Assembly (NCBI GenBank): GCA_963971225.1
Contig: OZ020270.1
Location: 1 to 64,000, forward strand
Length of the DNA: 64,000 nucleotides
Direction: 5' to 3'
DNA from: Melieria omissa
Taxonomy: Eukaryota; Arthropoda; Insecta; Diptera; Ulidiidae
Notes under the pieces: generated by a model
The model's input: the letters and a program-made list of their open reading frames with translations, nothing else
Told to the model about the DNA's origin: nothing
The model's database searches: none
Program-made: the position numbers and the translations under genes
Part shown: positions 1 through 12,680 of the stretch, in pieces
Layout of the letters: every line of letters starts with the position of its first letter
Numbering within the stretch: position 1 is the stretch's first letter

Positions 1-900
1 TGTGGAAGCTAAATGCGCACGGTCACATTAATCAAAATGGCGTCAAAATTAAGCAAGAGTTACCACTTTTCACCAATGGGGTAAATACCAAAAATATCCG
101 ACCAGCCGCATGACATAATATATGGCCAAGGTTGGCATGCACAATATGGTGATTAGTTAAAAATTTTTAAAAATTTATCGGAATTATGGCTGTTAAATCT
201 TGACGGATAATCGGATTTTAATAAATTATATCTTATTATTTAGCTAGTCTCTTAAGCTTACCATAATGTTATCAATCATCCTGCTATCCCTTGAGATGCG
301 AAAGCAAATCGATATGGAACGGTGACTTTGACCAAATTGCAACTTGTGCGCAACCACTAAAATGCTTGTCAACACCAAATGCATAAAAGCATATTAATAA
401 TTGACCCCTTAAAATTTAGCTAGAGTCTTAAGCTTTATATATTGGTCCCTAACTTTTCATTATCCTTCAGGAATAATGAGCATATCGATGCGCAAGGATA
501 ACATTGAAAAACTGCCTATTACAAAATACACACTCACCACTAAAGTGCTTATAGAATCCAAACGCGTATGGTTACCTTAATAAAAAAAAACCCCTTAAAA
601 TGTAGCTAGAGATTGCAGCTTTATCAAATTAAATCAATAATTCGATTACTATTCGGCAATCATGAACAGATCGATGCGCAAGAGTGACATTAAATGGCTG
701 CCTACTGCAAAATCGAAAAAATGCTTGTAAAATATGAATTTCTAGGTTTATCGAAAAAATAATACCCTTAAAACCTAACTGGAGTCTTCAGATTTCATAA
801 ATGGGGTCAATCTTCTCGCTATCTTAAAGGACGAAAGATAATTTCGTTGTGGAAAAATGATATCGGCCACATGATACATCTGCATAACCAATGAAATGCT
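1..900. repeat. Reference 900-bp unit: pentamer of diverged ~180-bp subunits
   Basis: The box AATGCT followed by TGT recurs at 361-366, 720-725 and 895-900, with a degenerate AGTGCT at 544-549. This gives subunits of about 175-183 bp; the interval before 361 spans two subunits, the second of which has lost the box. A second shared box, ATCGAT, lies at 308-313, 484-489 and 670-675. At the last two it continues as GATGCGCAAG then a TGACATT- or TAACATT-like stretch. The motif CCCCTTAAAA or CCCTTAAAA followed by TAGCTAGAG, TAACTGGAG or a relative also recurs in subunits 3, 4 and 5. The 900-bp unit therefore arose by amplifying a five-subunit block of an older monomer of about 180 bp. Confidence 0.85.
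157..176. repeat. AT palindrome pair within each satellite unit
   Basis: Two overlapping perfect palindromes are present: TTAAAAATTTTTAA at 157-170 and AAATTTTTAAAAATTT at 161-176. They recur in each 900-bp copy. Phased A and T tracts of this kind favour bent DNA, and the dyads could extrude cruciforms. They lie at the start of subunit 2, where the AATGCT box is missing. A role in chromatin packaging or centromere function is only inference. Confidence 0.6.
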
Positions 901-3900
901 TGTGGAAGCTAAATGCGCACGGTCACATTAATCAAAATGGCGTCAAAATTAAGCAAGAGTTACCACTTTTCACCAATGGGGTAAATACCAAAAATATCCG
1001 ACCAGCCGCATGACATAATATATGGCCAAGGTTGGCATGCACAATATGGTGATTAGTTAAAAATTTTTAAAAATTTATCGGAATTATGGCTGTTAAATCT
1101 TGACGGATAATCGGATTTTAATAAATTATATCTTATTATTTAGCTAGTCTCTTAAGCTTACCATAATGTTATCAATCATCCTGCTATCCCTTGAGATGCG
1201 AAAGCAAATCGATATGGAACGGTGACTTTGACCAAATTGCAACTTGTGCGCAACCACTAAAATGCTTGTCAACACCAAATGCATAAAAGCATATTAATAA
1301 TTGACCCCTTAAAATTTAGCTAGAGTCTTAAGCTTTATATATTGGTCCCTAACTTTTCATTATCCTTCAGGAATAATGAGCATATCGATGCGCAAGGATA
1401 ACATTGAAAAACTGCCTATTACAAAATACACACTCACCACTAAAGTGCTTATAGAATCCAAACGCGTATGGTTACCTTAATAAAAAAAAACCCCTTAAAA
1501 TGTAGCTAGAGATTGCAGCTTTATCAAATTAAATCAATAATTCGATTACTATTCGGCAATCATGAACAGATCGATGCGCAAGAGTGACATTAAATGGCTG
1601 CCTACTGCAAAATCGAAAAAATGCTTGTAAAATATGAATTTCTAGGTTTATCGAAAAAATAATACCCTTAAAACCTAACTGGAGTCTTCAGATTTCATAA
1701 ATGGGGTCAATCTTCTCGCTATCTTAAAGGACGAAAGATAATTTCGTTGTGGAAAAATGATATCGGCCACATGATACATCTGCATAACCAATGAAATGCT
1801 TGTGGAAGCTAAATGCGCACGGTCACATTAATCAAAATGGCGTCAAAATTAAGCAAGAGTTACCACTTTTCACCAATGGGGTAAATACCAAAAATATCCG
1901 ACCAGCCGCATGACATAATATATGGCCAAGGTTGGCATGCACAATATGGTGATTAGTTAAAAATTTTTAAAAATTTATCGGAATTATGGCTGTTAAATCT
2001 TGACGGATAATCGGATTTTAATAAATTATATCTTATTATTTAGCTAGTCTCTTAAGCTTACCATAATGTTATCAATCATCCTGCTATCCCTTGAGATGCG
2101 AAAGCAAATCGATATGGAACGGTGACTTTGACCAAATTGCAACTTGTGCGCAACCACTAAAATGCTTGTCAACACCAAATGCATAAAAGCATATTAATAA
2201 TTGACCCCTTAAAATTTAGCTAGAGTCTTAAGCTTTATATATTGGTCCCTAACTTTTCATTATCCTTCAGGAATAATGAGCATATCGATGCGCAAGGATA
2301 ACATTGAAAAACTGCCTATTACAAAATACACACTCACCACTAAAGTGCTTATAGAATCCAAACGCGTATGGTTACCTTAATAAAAAAAAACCCCTTAAAA
2401 TGTAGCTAGAGATTGCAGCTTTATCAAATTAAATCAATAATTCGATTACTATTCGGCAATCATGAACAGATCGATGCGCAAGAGTGACATTAAATGGCTG
2501 CCTACTGCAAAATCGAAAAAATGCTTGTAAAATATGAATTTCTAGGTTTATCGAAAAAATAATACCCTTAAAACCTAACTGGAGTCTTCAGATTTCATAA
2601 ATGGGGTCAATCTTCTCGCTATCTTAAAGGACGAAAGATAATTTCGTTGTGGAAAAATGATATCGGCCACATGATACATCTGCATAACCAATGAAATGCT
2701 TGTGGAAGCTAAATGCGCACGGTCACATTAATCAAAATGGCGTCAAAATTAAGCAAGAGTTACCACTTTTCACCAATGGGGTAAATACCAAAAATATCCG
2801 ACCAGCCGCATGACATAATATATGGCCAAGGTTGGCATGCACAATATGGTGATTAGTTAAAAATTTTTAAAAATTTATCGGAATTATGGCTGTTAAATCT
2901 TGACGGATAATCGGATTTTAATAAATTATATCTTATTATTTAGCTAGTCTCTTAAGCTTACCATAATGTTATCAATCATCCTGCTATCCCTTGAGATGCG
3001 AAAGCAAATCGATATGGAACGGTGACTTTGACCAAATTGCAACTTGTGCGCAACCACTAAAATGCTTGTCAACACCAAATGCATAAAAGCATATTAATAA
3101 TTGACCCCTTAAAATTTAGCTAGAGTCTTAAGCTTTATATATTGGTCCCTAACTTTTCATTATCCTTCAGGAATAATGAGCATATCGATGCGCAAGGATA
3201 ACATTGAAAAACTGCCTATTACAAAATACACACTCACCACTAAAGTGCTTATAGAATCCAAACGCGTATGGTTACCTTAATAAAAAAAAACCCCTTAAAA
3301 TGTAGCTAGAGATTGCAGCTTTATCAAATTAAATCAATAATTCGATTACTATTCGGCAATCATGAACAGATCGATGCGCAAGAGTGACATTAAATGGCTG
3401 CCTACTGCAAAATCGATAAAATGCTTGTAAAATATGAATTTCTAGGTTTATCGAAAAAATAATACCCTTAAAACCTAGCTGGAGTCTTCAGATTTCATAA
3501 ATGGGGTCAATCTTCTCGCTATCTTAAAGGACGAAAGATAATTTCGTTGTGGAAAAATGATATCGGCCACATGATACATCTGCATAACCAATGAAATGCT
3601 TGTGGAAGCTAAATGCGCACGGTCACATTAATCAAAATGGCGTCAAAATTAAGCAAGAGTTACCACTTTTCACCAATGGGGTAAATACCAAAAATATCCG
3701 ACCAGCAGCATGACATAATATATGGCCAAGGTTGGCATGCACAATATGGTGATTAGTTAAAAATTTTTAAAAATTTATCGGAATTATGGCTGTTAAATCT
3801 TGACGGATAATCGGATTTTAATAAATTATATCTTATTATTTAGCTAGTCTCTTAAGCTTACCATAATGTTATCAATCATCCTGCTATCCCTTGAGATGCG

Positions 3901-6900
3901 AAAGCAAATCGATATGGAACGGTGACTTTGACCAAATTGCAACTTGTGCGCAACCACTAAAATGCTTGTCAACACCAAATGCATAAAAGCATATTAATAA
4001 TTGACCCCTTAAAATTTAGCTAGAGTCTTAAGCTTTATATATTGGTCCCTAACTTTTCATTATCCTTCAGGAATAATGAGCATATCGATGCGCAAGGATA
4101 ACATTGAAAAACTGCCTATTACAAAATACACACTCACCACTAAAGTGCTTATAGAATCCAAACGCGTATGGTTACCTTAATAAAAAAAAACCCCTTAAAA
4201 TGTAGCTAGAGATTGCAGCTTTATCAAATTAAATCAATAATTCGATTACTATTCGGCAATCATGAACAGATCGATGCGCAAGAGTGACATTAAATGGCTG
4301 CCTACTGCAAAATCGAAAAAATGCTTGTAAAATATGAATTTCTAGGTTTATCGAAAAAATAATACCCTTAAAACCTAACTGGAGTCTTCAGATTTCATAA
4401 ATGGGGTCAATCTTCTCGCTATCTTAAAGGACGAAAGATAATTTCGTTGTGGAAAAATGATATCGGCCACATGATACATCTGCATAACCAATGAAATGCT
4501 TGTGGAAGCTAAATGCGCACGGTCACATTAATCAAAATGGCGTCAAAATTAAGCAAGAGTTACCACTTTTCACCAATGGGGTAAATACCAAAAATATCCG
4601 ACCAGCCGCATGACATAATATATGGCCAAGGTTGGCATGCACAATATGGTGATTAGTTAAAAATTTTTAAAAATTTATCGGAATTATGGCTGTTAAATCT
4701 TGACGGATAATCGGATTTTAATAAATTATATCTTATTATTTAGCTAGTCTCTTAAGCTTACCATAATGTTATCAATCATCCTGCTATCCCTTGAGATGCG
4801 AAAGCAAATCGATATGGAACGGTGACTTTGACCAAATTGCAACTTGTGCGCAACCACTAAAATGCTTGTCAACACCAAATGCATAAAAGCATATTAATAA
4901 TTGACCCCTTAAAATTTAGCTAGAGTCTTAAGCTTTATATATTGGTCCCTAACTTTTCATTATCCTTCAGGAATAATGAGCATATCGATGCGCAAGGATA
5001 ACATTGAAAAACTGCCTATTACAAAATACACACTCACCACTAAAGTGCTTATAGAATCCAAACGCGTATGGTTACCTTAATAAAAAAAAACCCCTTAAAA
5101 TGTAGCTAGAGATTGCAGCTTTATCAAATTAAATCAATAATTCGATTACTATTCGGCAATCATGAACAGATCGATGCGCAAGAGTGACATTAAATGGCTG
5201 CCTACTGCAAAATCGAAAAAATGCTTGTAAAATATGAATTTCTAGGTTTATCGAAAAAATAATACCCTTAAAACCTAGCTGGAGTCTTCAGATTTCATAA
5301 ATGGGGTCAATCTTCTCGCTATCTTAAAGGACGAAAGATAATTTCGTTGTGGAAAAATGATATCGGCCACATGATACATCTGCATAACCAATGAAATGCT
5401 TGTGGAAGCTAAATGCGCACGGTCACATTAATCAAAATGGCGTCAAAATTAAGCAAGAGTTACCACTTTTCACCAATGGGGTAAATACCAAAAATATCCG
5501 ACCAGCAGCATGACATAATATATGGCCAAGGTTGGCATGCACAATATGGTGATTAGTTAAAAATTTTTAAAAATTTATCGGAATTATGGCTGTTAAATCT
5601 TGACGGATAATCGGATTTTAATAAATTATATCTTATTATTTAGCTAGTCTCTTAAGCTTACCATAATGTTATCAATCATCCTGCTATCCCTTGAGATGCG
5701 AAAGCAAATCGATATGGAACGGTGACTTTGACCAAATTGCAACTTGTGCGCAACCACTAAAATGCTTGTCAACACCAAATGCATAAAAGCATATTAATAA
5801 TTGACCCCTTAAAATTTAGCTAGAGTCTTAAGCTTTATATATTGGTCCCTAACTTTTCATTATCCTTCAGGAATAATGAGCATATCGATGCGCAAGGATA
5901 ACATTGAAAAACTGCCTATTACAAAATACACACTCACCACTAAAGTGCTTATAGAATCCAAACGCGTATGGTTACCTTAATAAAAAAAAACCCCTTAAAA
6001 TGTAGCTAGAGATTGCAGCTTTATCAAATTAAATCAATAATTCGATTACTATTCGGCAATCATGAACAGATCGATGCGCAAGAGTGACATTAAATGGCTG
6101 CCTACTGCAAAATCGAAAAAATGCTTGTAAAATATGAATTTCTAGGTTTATCGAAAAAATAATACCCTTAAAACCTAACTGGAGTCTTCAGATTTCATAA
6201 ATGGGGTCAATCTTCTCGCTATCTTAAAGGACGAAAGATAATTTCGTTGTGGAAAAATGATATCGGCCACATGATACATCTGCATAACCAATGAAATGCT
6301 TGTGGAAGCTAAATGCGCACGGTCACATTAATCAAAATGGCGTCAAAATTAAGCAAGAGTTACCACTTTTCACCAATGGGGTAAATACCAAAAATATCCG
6401 ACCAGCCGCATGACATAATATATGGCCAAGGTTGGCATGCACAATATGGTGATTAGTTAAAAATTTTTAAAAATTTATCGGAATTATGGCTGTTAAATCT
6501 TGACGGATAATCGGATTTTAATAAATTATATCTTATTATTTAGCTAGTCTCTTAAGCTTACCATAATGTTATCAATCATCCTGCTATCCCTTGAGATGCG
6601 AAAGCAAATCGATATGGAACGGTGACTTTGACCAAATTGCAACTTGTGCGCAACCACTAAAATGCTTGTCAACACCAAATGCATAAAAGCATATTAATAA
6701 TTGACCCCTTAAAATTTAGCTAGAGTCTTAAGCTTTATATATTGGTCCCTAACTTTTCATTATCCTTCAGGAATAATGAGCATATCGATGCGCAAGGATA
6801 ACATTGAAAAACTGCCTATTACAAAATACACACTCACCACTAAAGTGCTTATAGAATCCAAACGCGTATGGTTACCTTAATAAAAAAAAACCCCTTAAAA

Positions 6901-9900
6901 TGTAGCTAGAGATTGCAGCTTTATCAAATTAAATCAATAATTCGATTACTATTCGGCAATCATGAACAGATCGATGCGCAAGAGTGACATTAAATGGCTG
7001 CCTACTGCAAAATCGAAAAAATGCTTGTAAAATATGAATTTCTAGGTTTATCGAAAAAATAATACCCTTAAAACCTAACTGGAGTCTTCAGATTTCATAA
7101 ATGGGGTCAATCTTCTCGCTATCTTAAAGGACGAAAGATAATTTCGTTGTGGAAAAATGATATCGGCCACATGATACATCTGCATAACCAATGAAATGCT
7201 TGTGGAAGCTAAATGCGCACGGTCACATTAATCAAAATGGCGTCAAAATTAAGCAAGAGTTACCACTTTTCACCAATGGGGTAAATACCAAAAATATCCG
7301 ACCAGCCGCATGACATAATATATGGCCAAGGTTGGCATGCACAATATGGTGATTAGTTAAAAATTTTTAAAAATTTATCGGAATTATGGCTGTTAAATCT
7401 TGACGGATAATCGGATTTTAATAAATTATATCTTATTATTTAGCTAGTCTCTTAAGCTTACCATAATGTTATCAATCATCCTGCTATCCCTTGAGATGCG
7501 AAAGCAAATCGATATGGAACGGTGACTTTGACCAAATTGCAACTTGTGCGCAACCACTAAAATGCTTGTCAACACCAAATGCATAAAAGCATATTAATAA
7601 TTGACCCCTTAAAATTTAGCTAGAGTCTTAAGCTTTATATATTGGTCCCTAACTTTTCATTATCCTTCAGGAATAATGAGCATATCGATGCGCAAGGATA
7701 ACATTGAAAAACTGCCTATTACAAAATACACACTCACCACTAAAGTGCTTATAGAATCCAAACGCGTATGGTTACCTTAATAAAAAAAAACCCCTTAAAA
7801 TGTAGCTAGAGATTGCAGCTTTATCAAATTAAATCAATAATTCGATTACTATTCGGCAATCATGAACAGATCGATGCGCAAGAGTGACATTAAATGGCTG
7901 CCTACTGCAAAATCGAAAAAATGCTTGTAAAATATGAATTTCTAGGTTTATCGAAAAAATAATACCCTTAAAACCTAACTGGAGTCTTCAGATTTCATAA
8001 ATGGGGTCAATCTTCTCGCTATCTTAAAGGACGAAAGATAATTTCGTTGTGGAAAAATGATATCGGCCACATGATACATCTGCATAACCAATGAAATGCT
8101 TGTGGAAGCTAAATGCGCACGGTCACATTAATCAAAATGGCGTCAAAATTAAGCAAGAGTTACCACTTTTCACCAATGGGGTAAATACCAAAAATATCCG
8201 ACCAGCCGCATGACATAATATATGGCCAAGGTTGGCATGCACAATATGGTGATTAGTTAAAAATTTTTAAAAATTTATCGGAATTATGGCTGTTAAATCT
8301 TGACGGATAATCGGATTTTAATAAATTATATCTTATTATTTAGCTAGTCTCTTAAGCTTACCATAATGTTATCAATCATCCTGCTATCCCTTGAGATGCG
8401 AAAGCAAATCGATATGGAACGGTGACTTTGACCAAATTGCAACTTGTGCGCAACCACTAAAATGCTTGTCAACACCAAATGCATAAAAGCATATTAATAA
8501 TTGACCCCTTAAAATTTAGCTAGAGTCTTAAGCTTTATATATTGGTCCCTAACTTTTCATTATCCTTCAGGAATAATGAGCATATCGATGCGCAAGGATA
8601 ACATTGAAAAACTGCCTATTACAAAATACACACTCACCACTAAAGTGCTTATAGAATCCAAACGCGTATGGTTACCTTAATAAAAAAAAACCCCTTAAAA
8701 TGTAGCTAGAGATTGCAGCTTTATCAAATTAAATCAATAATTCGATTACTATTCGGCAATCATGAACAGATCGATGCGCAAGAGTGACATTAAATGGCTG
8801 CCTACTGCAAAATCGAAAAAATGCTTGTAAAATATGAATTTCTAGGTTTATCGAAAAAATAATACCCTTAAAACCTAACTGGAGTCTTCAGATTTCATAA
8901 ATGGGGTCAATCTTCTCGCTATCTTAAAGGACGAAAGATAATTTCGTTGTGGAAAAATGATATCGGCCACATGATACATCTGCATAACCAATGAAATGCT
9001 TGTGGAAGCTAAATGCGCACGGTCACATTAATCAAAATGGCGTCAAAATTAAGCAAGAGTTACCACTTTTCACCAATGGGGTAAATACCAAAAATATCCG
9101 ACCAGCCGCATGACATAATATATGGCCAAGGTTGGCATGCACAATATGGTGATTAGTTAAAAATTTTTAAAAATTTATCGGAATTATGGCTGTTAAATCT
9201 TGACGGATAATCGGATTTTAATAAATTATATCTTATTATTTAGCTAGTCTCTTAAGCTTACCATAATGTTATCAATCATCCTGCTATCCCTTGAGATGCG
9301 AAAGCAAATCGATATGGAACGGTGACTTTGACCAAATTGCAACTTGTGCGCAACCACTAAAATGCTTGTCAACACCAAATGCATAAAAGCATATTAATAA
9401 TTGACCCCTTAAAATTTAGCTAGAGTCTTAAGCTTTATATATTGGTCCCTAACTTTTCATTATCCTTCAGGAATAATGAGCATATCGATGCGCAAGGATA
9501 ACATTGAAAAACTGCCTATTACAAAATACACACTCACCACTAAAGTGCTTATAGAATCCAAACGCGTATGGTTACCTTAATAAAAAAAAACCCCTTAAAA
9601 TGTAGCTAGAGATTGCAGCTTTATCAAATTAAATCAATAATTCGATTACTATTCGGCAATCATGAACAGATCGATGCGCAAGAGTGACATTAAATGGCTG
9701 CCTACTGCAAAATCGAAAAAATGCTTGTAAAATATGAATTTCTAGGTTTATCGAAAAAATAATACCCTTAAAACCTAACTGGAGTCTTCAGATTTCATAA
9801 ATGGGGTCAATCTTCTCGCTATCTTAAAGGACGAAAGATAATTTCGTTGTGGAAAAATGATATCGGCCACATGATACATCTGCATAACCAATGAAATGCT

Positions 9901-11353
9901 TGTGGAAGCTAAATGCGCACGGTCACATTAATCAAAATGGCGTCAAAATTAAGCAAGAGTTACCACTTTTCACCAATGGGGTAAATACCAAAAATATCCG
10001 ACCAGCCGCATGACATAATATATGGCCAAGGTTGGCATGCACAATATGGTGATTAGTTAAAAATTTTTAAAAATTTATCGGAATTATGGCTGTTAAATCT
10101 TGACGGATAATCGGATTTTAATAAATTATATCTTATTATTTAGCTAGTCTCTTAAGCTTACCATAATGTTATCAATCATCCTGCTATCCCTTGAGATGCG
10201 AAAGCAAATCGATATGGAACGGTGACTTTGACCAAATTGCAACTTGTGCGCAACCACTAAAATGCTTGTCAACACCAAATGCATAAAAGCATATTAATAA
10301 TTGACCCCTTAAAATTTAGCTAGAGTCTTAAGCTTTATATATTGGTCCCTAACTTTTCATTATCCTTCAGGAATAATGAGCATATCGATGCGCAAGGATA
10401 ACATTGAAAAACTGCCTATTACAAAATACACACTCACCACTAAAGTGCTTATAGAATCCAAACGCGTATGGTTACCTTAATAAAAAAAAACCCCTTAAAA
10501 TGTAGCTAGAGATTGCAGCTTTATCAAATTAAATCAATAATTCGATTACTATTCGGCAATCATGAACAGATCGATGCGCAAGAGTGACATTAAATGGCTG
10601 CCTACTGCAAAATCGAAAAAATGCTTGTAAAATATGAATTTCTAGGTTTATCGAAAAAATAATACCCTTAAAACCTAACTGGAGTCTTCAGATTTCATAA
10701 ATGGGGTCAATCTTCTCGCTATCTTAAAGGACGAAAGATAATTTCGTTGTGGAAAAATGATATCGGCCACATGATACATCTGCATAACCAATGAAATGCT
10801 TGTGGAAGCTAAATGCGCACGGTCACATTAATCAAAATGGCGTCAAAATTAAGCAAGAGTTACCACTTTTCACCAATGGGGTAAATACCAAAAATATCCG
10901 ACCAGCCGCATGACATAATATATGGCCAAGGTTGGCATGCACAATATGGTGATTAGTTAAAAATTTTTAAAAATTTATCGGAATTATGGCTGTTAAATCT
11001 TGACGGATAATCGGATTTTAATAAATTATATCTTATTATTTAGCTAGTCTCTTAAGCTTACCATAATGTTATCAATCATCCTGCTATCCCTTGAGATGCG
11101 AAAGCAAATCGATATGGAACGGTGACTTTGACCAAATTGCAACTTGTGCGCAACCACTAAAATGCTTGTCAACACCAAATGCATAAAAGCATATTAATAA
11201 TTGACCCCTTAAAATTTAGCTAGAGTCTTAAGCTTTATATATTGGTCCCTAACTTTTCATTATCCTTCAGGAATAATGAGCATATCGATGCGCAAGGATA
11301 ACATTGAAAAACTGCCTATTACAAAATACACACTCACCACTAAAGTGCTTATA

Positions 11354-11358
11354 GAATC
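11354..11358. repeat. Target-site duplication, left copy (GAATC)
   Basis: GAATC immediately precedes the first base of the left LTR and is repeated directly after the right LTR at 17315-17319. In an uninterrupted satellite unit the same bases occur once (554-558) and run on into CAAACGCG. A 5-bp duplication fits integrase-mediated insertion of BEL/Pao elements. Confidence 0.96.
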
Positions 11359-11611
11359 TGTTAAAGTACTCTGAAGCCGTCGGCGGAACGCTGGGGAAAT
11401 AATGAGACGCGGGGAGTTTTGCGGAATTGCGTGCGCTTTATTTGCTAGATAACACACGAATGACAATAAGTACAAGAACCACTGAACGAGACAAACGGCC
11501 GAAGCCGGGGAGCATAAATAGGGGGAAACATGAGTACAAAAGGAAAAGGAAAGGAAGGGATTAGAGGTGGGATCGACAGATCACTGAACAACCACAGCAC
11601 TCATTTAGCCA
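11359..11611 (-). repeat. 3' LTR (253 bp)
   Basis: On the minus strand it starts TGGCTAAATG at 11611 and ends CTTTAACA at 11359. It is identical by eye to the outer 5' LTR at 17062-17314. It carries a TATA-like CTATTTATG (11513-11521) and, further along the transcript, a polyadenylation signal AATAAA (11437-11442). That order is usual for U3-R-U5, although the exact R borders cannot be set by eye. The short length is modest for BEL/Pao LTRs. Confidence 0.95.
11437..11442 (-). promoter_or_regulatory. Polyadenylation signal AATAAA in the 3' LTR
   Basis: The plus strand reads TTTATT, giving AATAAA on the transcript strand inside GCAAATAAAGCGC. It lies about 70 nt downstream of the TATA-like motif and about 80 nt from the LTR end, a sensible place to terminate the element transcript. 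Confidence 0.7.
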
Positions 11612-12272
11612 TCGCGGCCGCCATTGCAGAGTGCAATTAAATATAGTGGGAGTCGCTCGTCCCCGCGTCCTCGGGTGTGAGAAAGAGTTGCGGCTGGCGG
11701 CTGGCTGGCTGTGATGCGCGGCTGACTGGCTGTACGGTGGGCGGACGGCTGTAGGGTTGTCGCCGTTCCGCGATGCCGGAGCGCTGGTGAGTGCGATGAG
11801 GGCCTCTTCGCAGATGATGCGTGCGAGCGTACGGGGCAGCTGCTGGAGTGGTTGCTAGCGCCGGATCTGCAAAAAGAGGAGATGTCAGTGGCTTGAAAAT
11901 AAAGTTTCTGAGGCTGACATCATGGGTATGGAAAAGCGTGGCTAAGCTGCGGAATTTGCTTAAGCTAAAGCCGGGAGAATATGGGAAAATACTCATATAA
12001 ATTGGCTGAGTTGCACCTTCAGTTCCTTAGAGGGAATGAGAATTTCGAGTGAGAGTTATGAGGGGGTTGTTTATAAACAAGAGCAACTCCGCTCGGGATA
12101 AGTATGTGCTCGTAGGGCTCGAACGAAGCAGGAGACCCGACCGAGAATGTCGGTGTGCTCGCCGAGAGGGTGGTGGAAGTCAACAGCTCTTTGATCCGGA
12201 ATTGGAACTGTGTGAGCATGAGAATTACTGGAGCCTTTCCACCAGAGAATGAGATCTTATAGATCTTGGAGT
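11612..12272 (-). other. Non-coding or decayed tail between the Gag-protease ORF and the 3' LTR
   Basis: This is 661 bp with no domain I recognise. Short minus-strand open frames at 11637-11996 and 12019-12219 have low-complexity Ser/Pro/Thr/Arg-rich translations and no family motif. A fairly GC-rich stretch at about 11690-11760 has repeated CTGGCTGG-like words. In a complete BEL/Pao element the RNase H and integrase coding region would lie here, so this is probably a rearranged or substituted remnant. Just before the LTR the transcript strand reads AATGGCGGCCGCGA, a G-rich but not purine-only sequence, so a clear polypurine tract is not visible. Confidence 0.6.
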
Positions 12273-12680
12273 TTATACCCGATCAGTCCGACGTCTGCGG
12301 GATTTGCAGCTCTTGGAGCATGTCGCACTGGAGTGGCGACTGTCCTCTTTTTGGACCCGGGTTGGAGTTGGTGCAATGAGGAACTGCCAGGGAATGCAAT
12401 TTCCGTCAGTTGCTGTGAATGTGGGCCTTTGTTGTCGAACCCTTTTGGGGGACCTCATTAGAGGCGAAAGCCATCCTGCGGGGCCGAAACGTTTGGCAAC
12501 GAAGGGGGAAATTTGCCGGTTTGAGTATGAGTTTGCAGGAGTGGTAGGCTCGAAGTGATTTTCCATTATTTCCTGAGGTGGAAACCCTGCGGGATTGAGG
12601 GCGGCAATCACTTGTGAAAGAGCTTCCTTTAGGGCAGGAAGATTATTTCGAAGGGCGTGTCCAGTGTGCATATGGCGACT
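12273..12680 (-). pseudogene. Deleted reverse-transcriptase remnant fused to the protease
   Basis: Codons from about 697 onward carry fragments of a Pao-type pol with the middle missing. The stretch TGHALRNNLPALKEALSQ, followed by a helix ending in NPAGFP, resembles the segment right after the catalytic YxDD box of reverse transcriptase. The box itself and everything before it back to the protease are gone. A second junction near residues 743-750 leads to RQISPFVAKRFGPAGWLSP, which resembles the connection between reverse transcriptase and RNase H. Downstream of about residue 772 the frame no longer resembles pol. I compared from memory, so the exact breakpoints are uncertain by some tens of bases. 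Confidence 0.55.

Larger units (their letters stand above)
1..11358. repeat. Satellite array, left block: about 12.6 copies of a 900-bp higher-order repeat
   Basis: The sequence repeats with an exact 900-bp period: each copy starts TGTGGAAGCT at 1, 901, 1801 and so on to 10801, and the last copy is cut at offset 558 by the retrotransposon. Copies are almost identical by eye. The differences I saw are A to T at 3417 (offset 717), A to G at 3478 and 5278 (offset 778), and C to A at 3707 and 5507 (offset 107). Every unit here has nine A residues in the A-run at offset 582-590. No open reading frame of useful length runs through the unit. The DNA is AT-rich, as expected of pericentromeric or centromeric satellite. 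I do not recognise the family name, and no transcription unit is visible. Confidence 0.98.

Noticed and set aside
1..11358. Regularly spaced repeats read as a CRISPR array
   Set aside because: The period is 900 bp with no unique spacers. The subunits are diverged copies of one another, and the context is a eukaryotic satellite with an LTR retrotransposon.
11260..11475. Minus-strand open frame of 71 codons crossing the left LTR border
   Set aside because: It runs from LTR into satellite. Its first part is repeated in the frame at 16645-16929 only because both read the same LTR, and there is no domain.
11637..11996. Minus-strand open frame of 119 codons near the 3' LTR as a possible extra gene
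   Set aside because: The Ser/Pro/Arg-rich translation has no family features. The frame lies in the decayed tail of the element.
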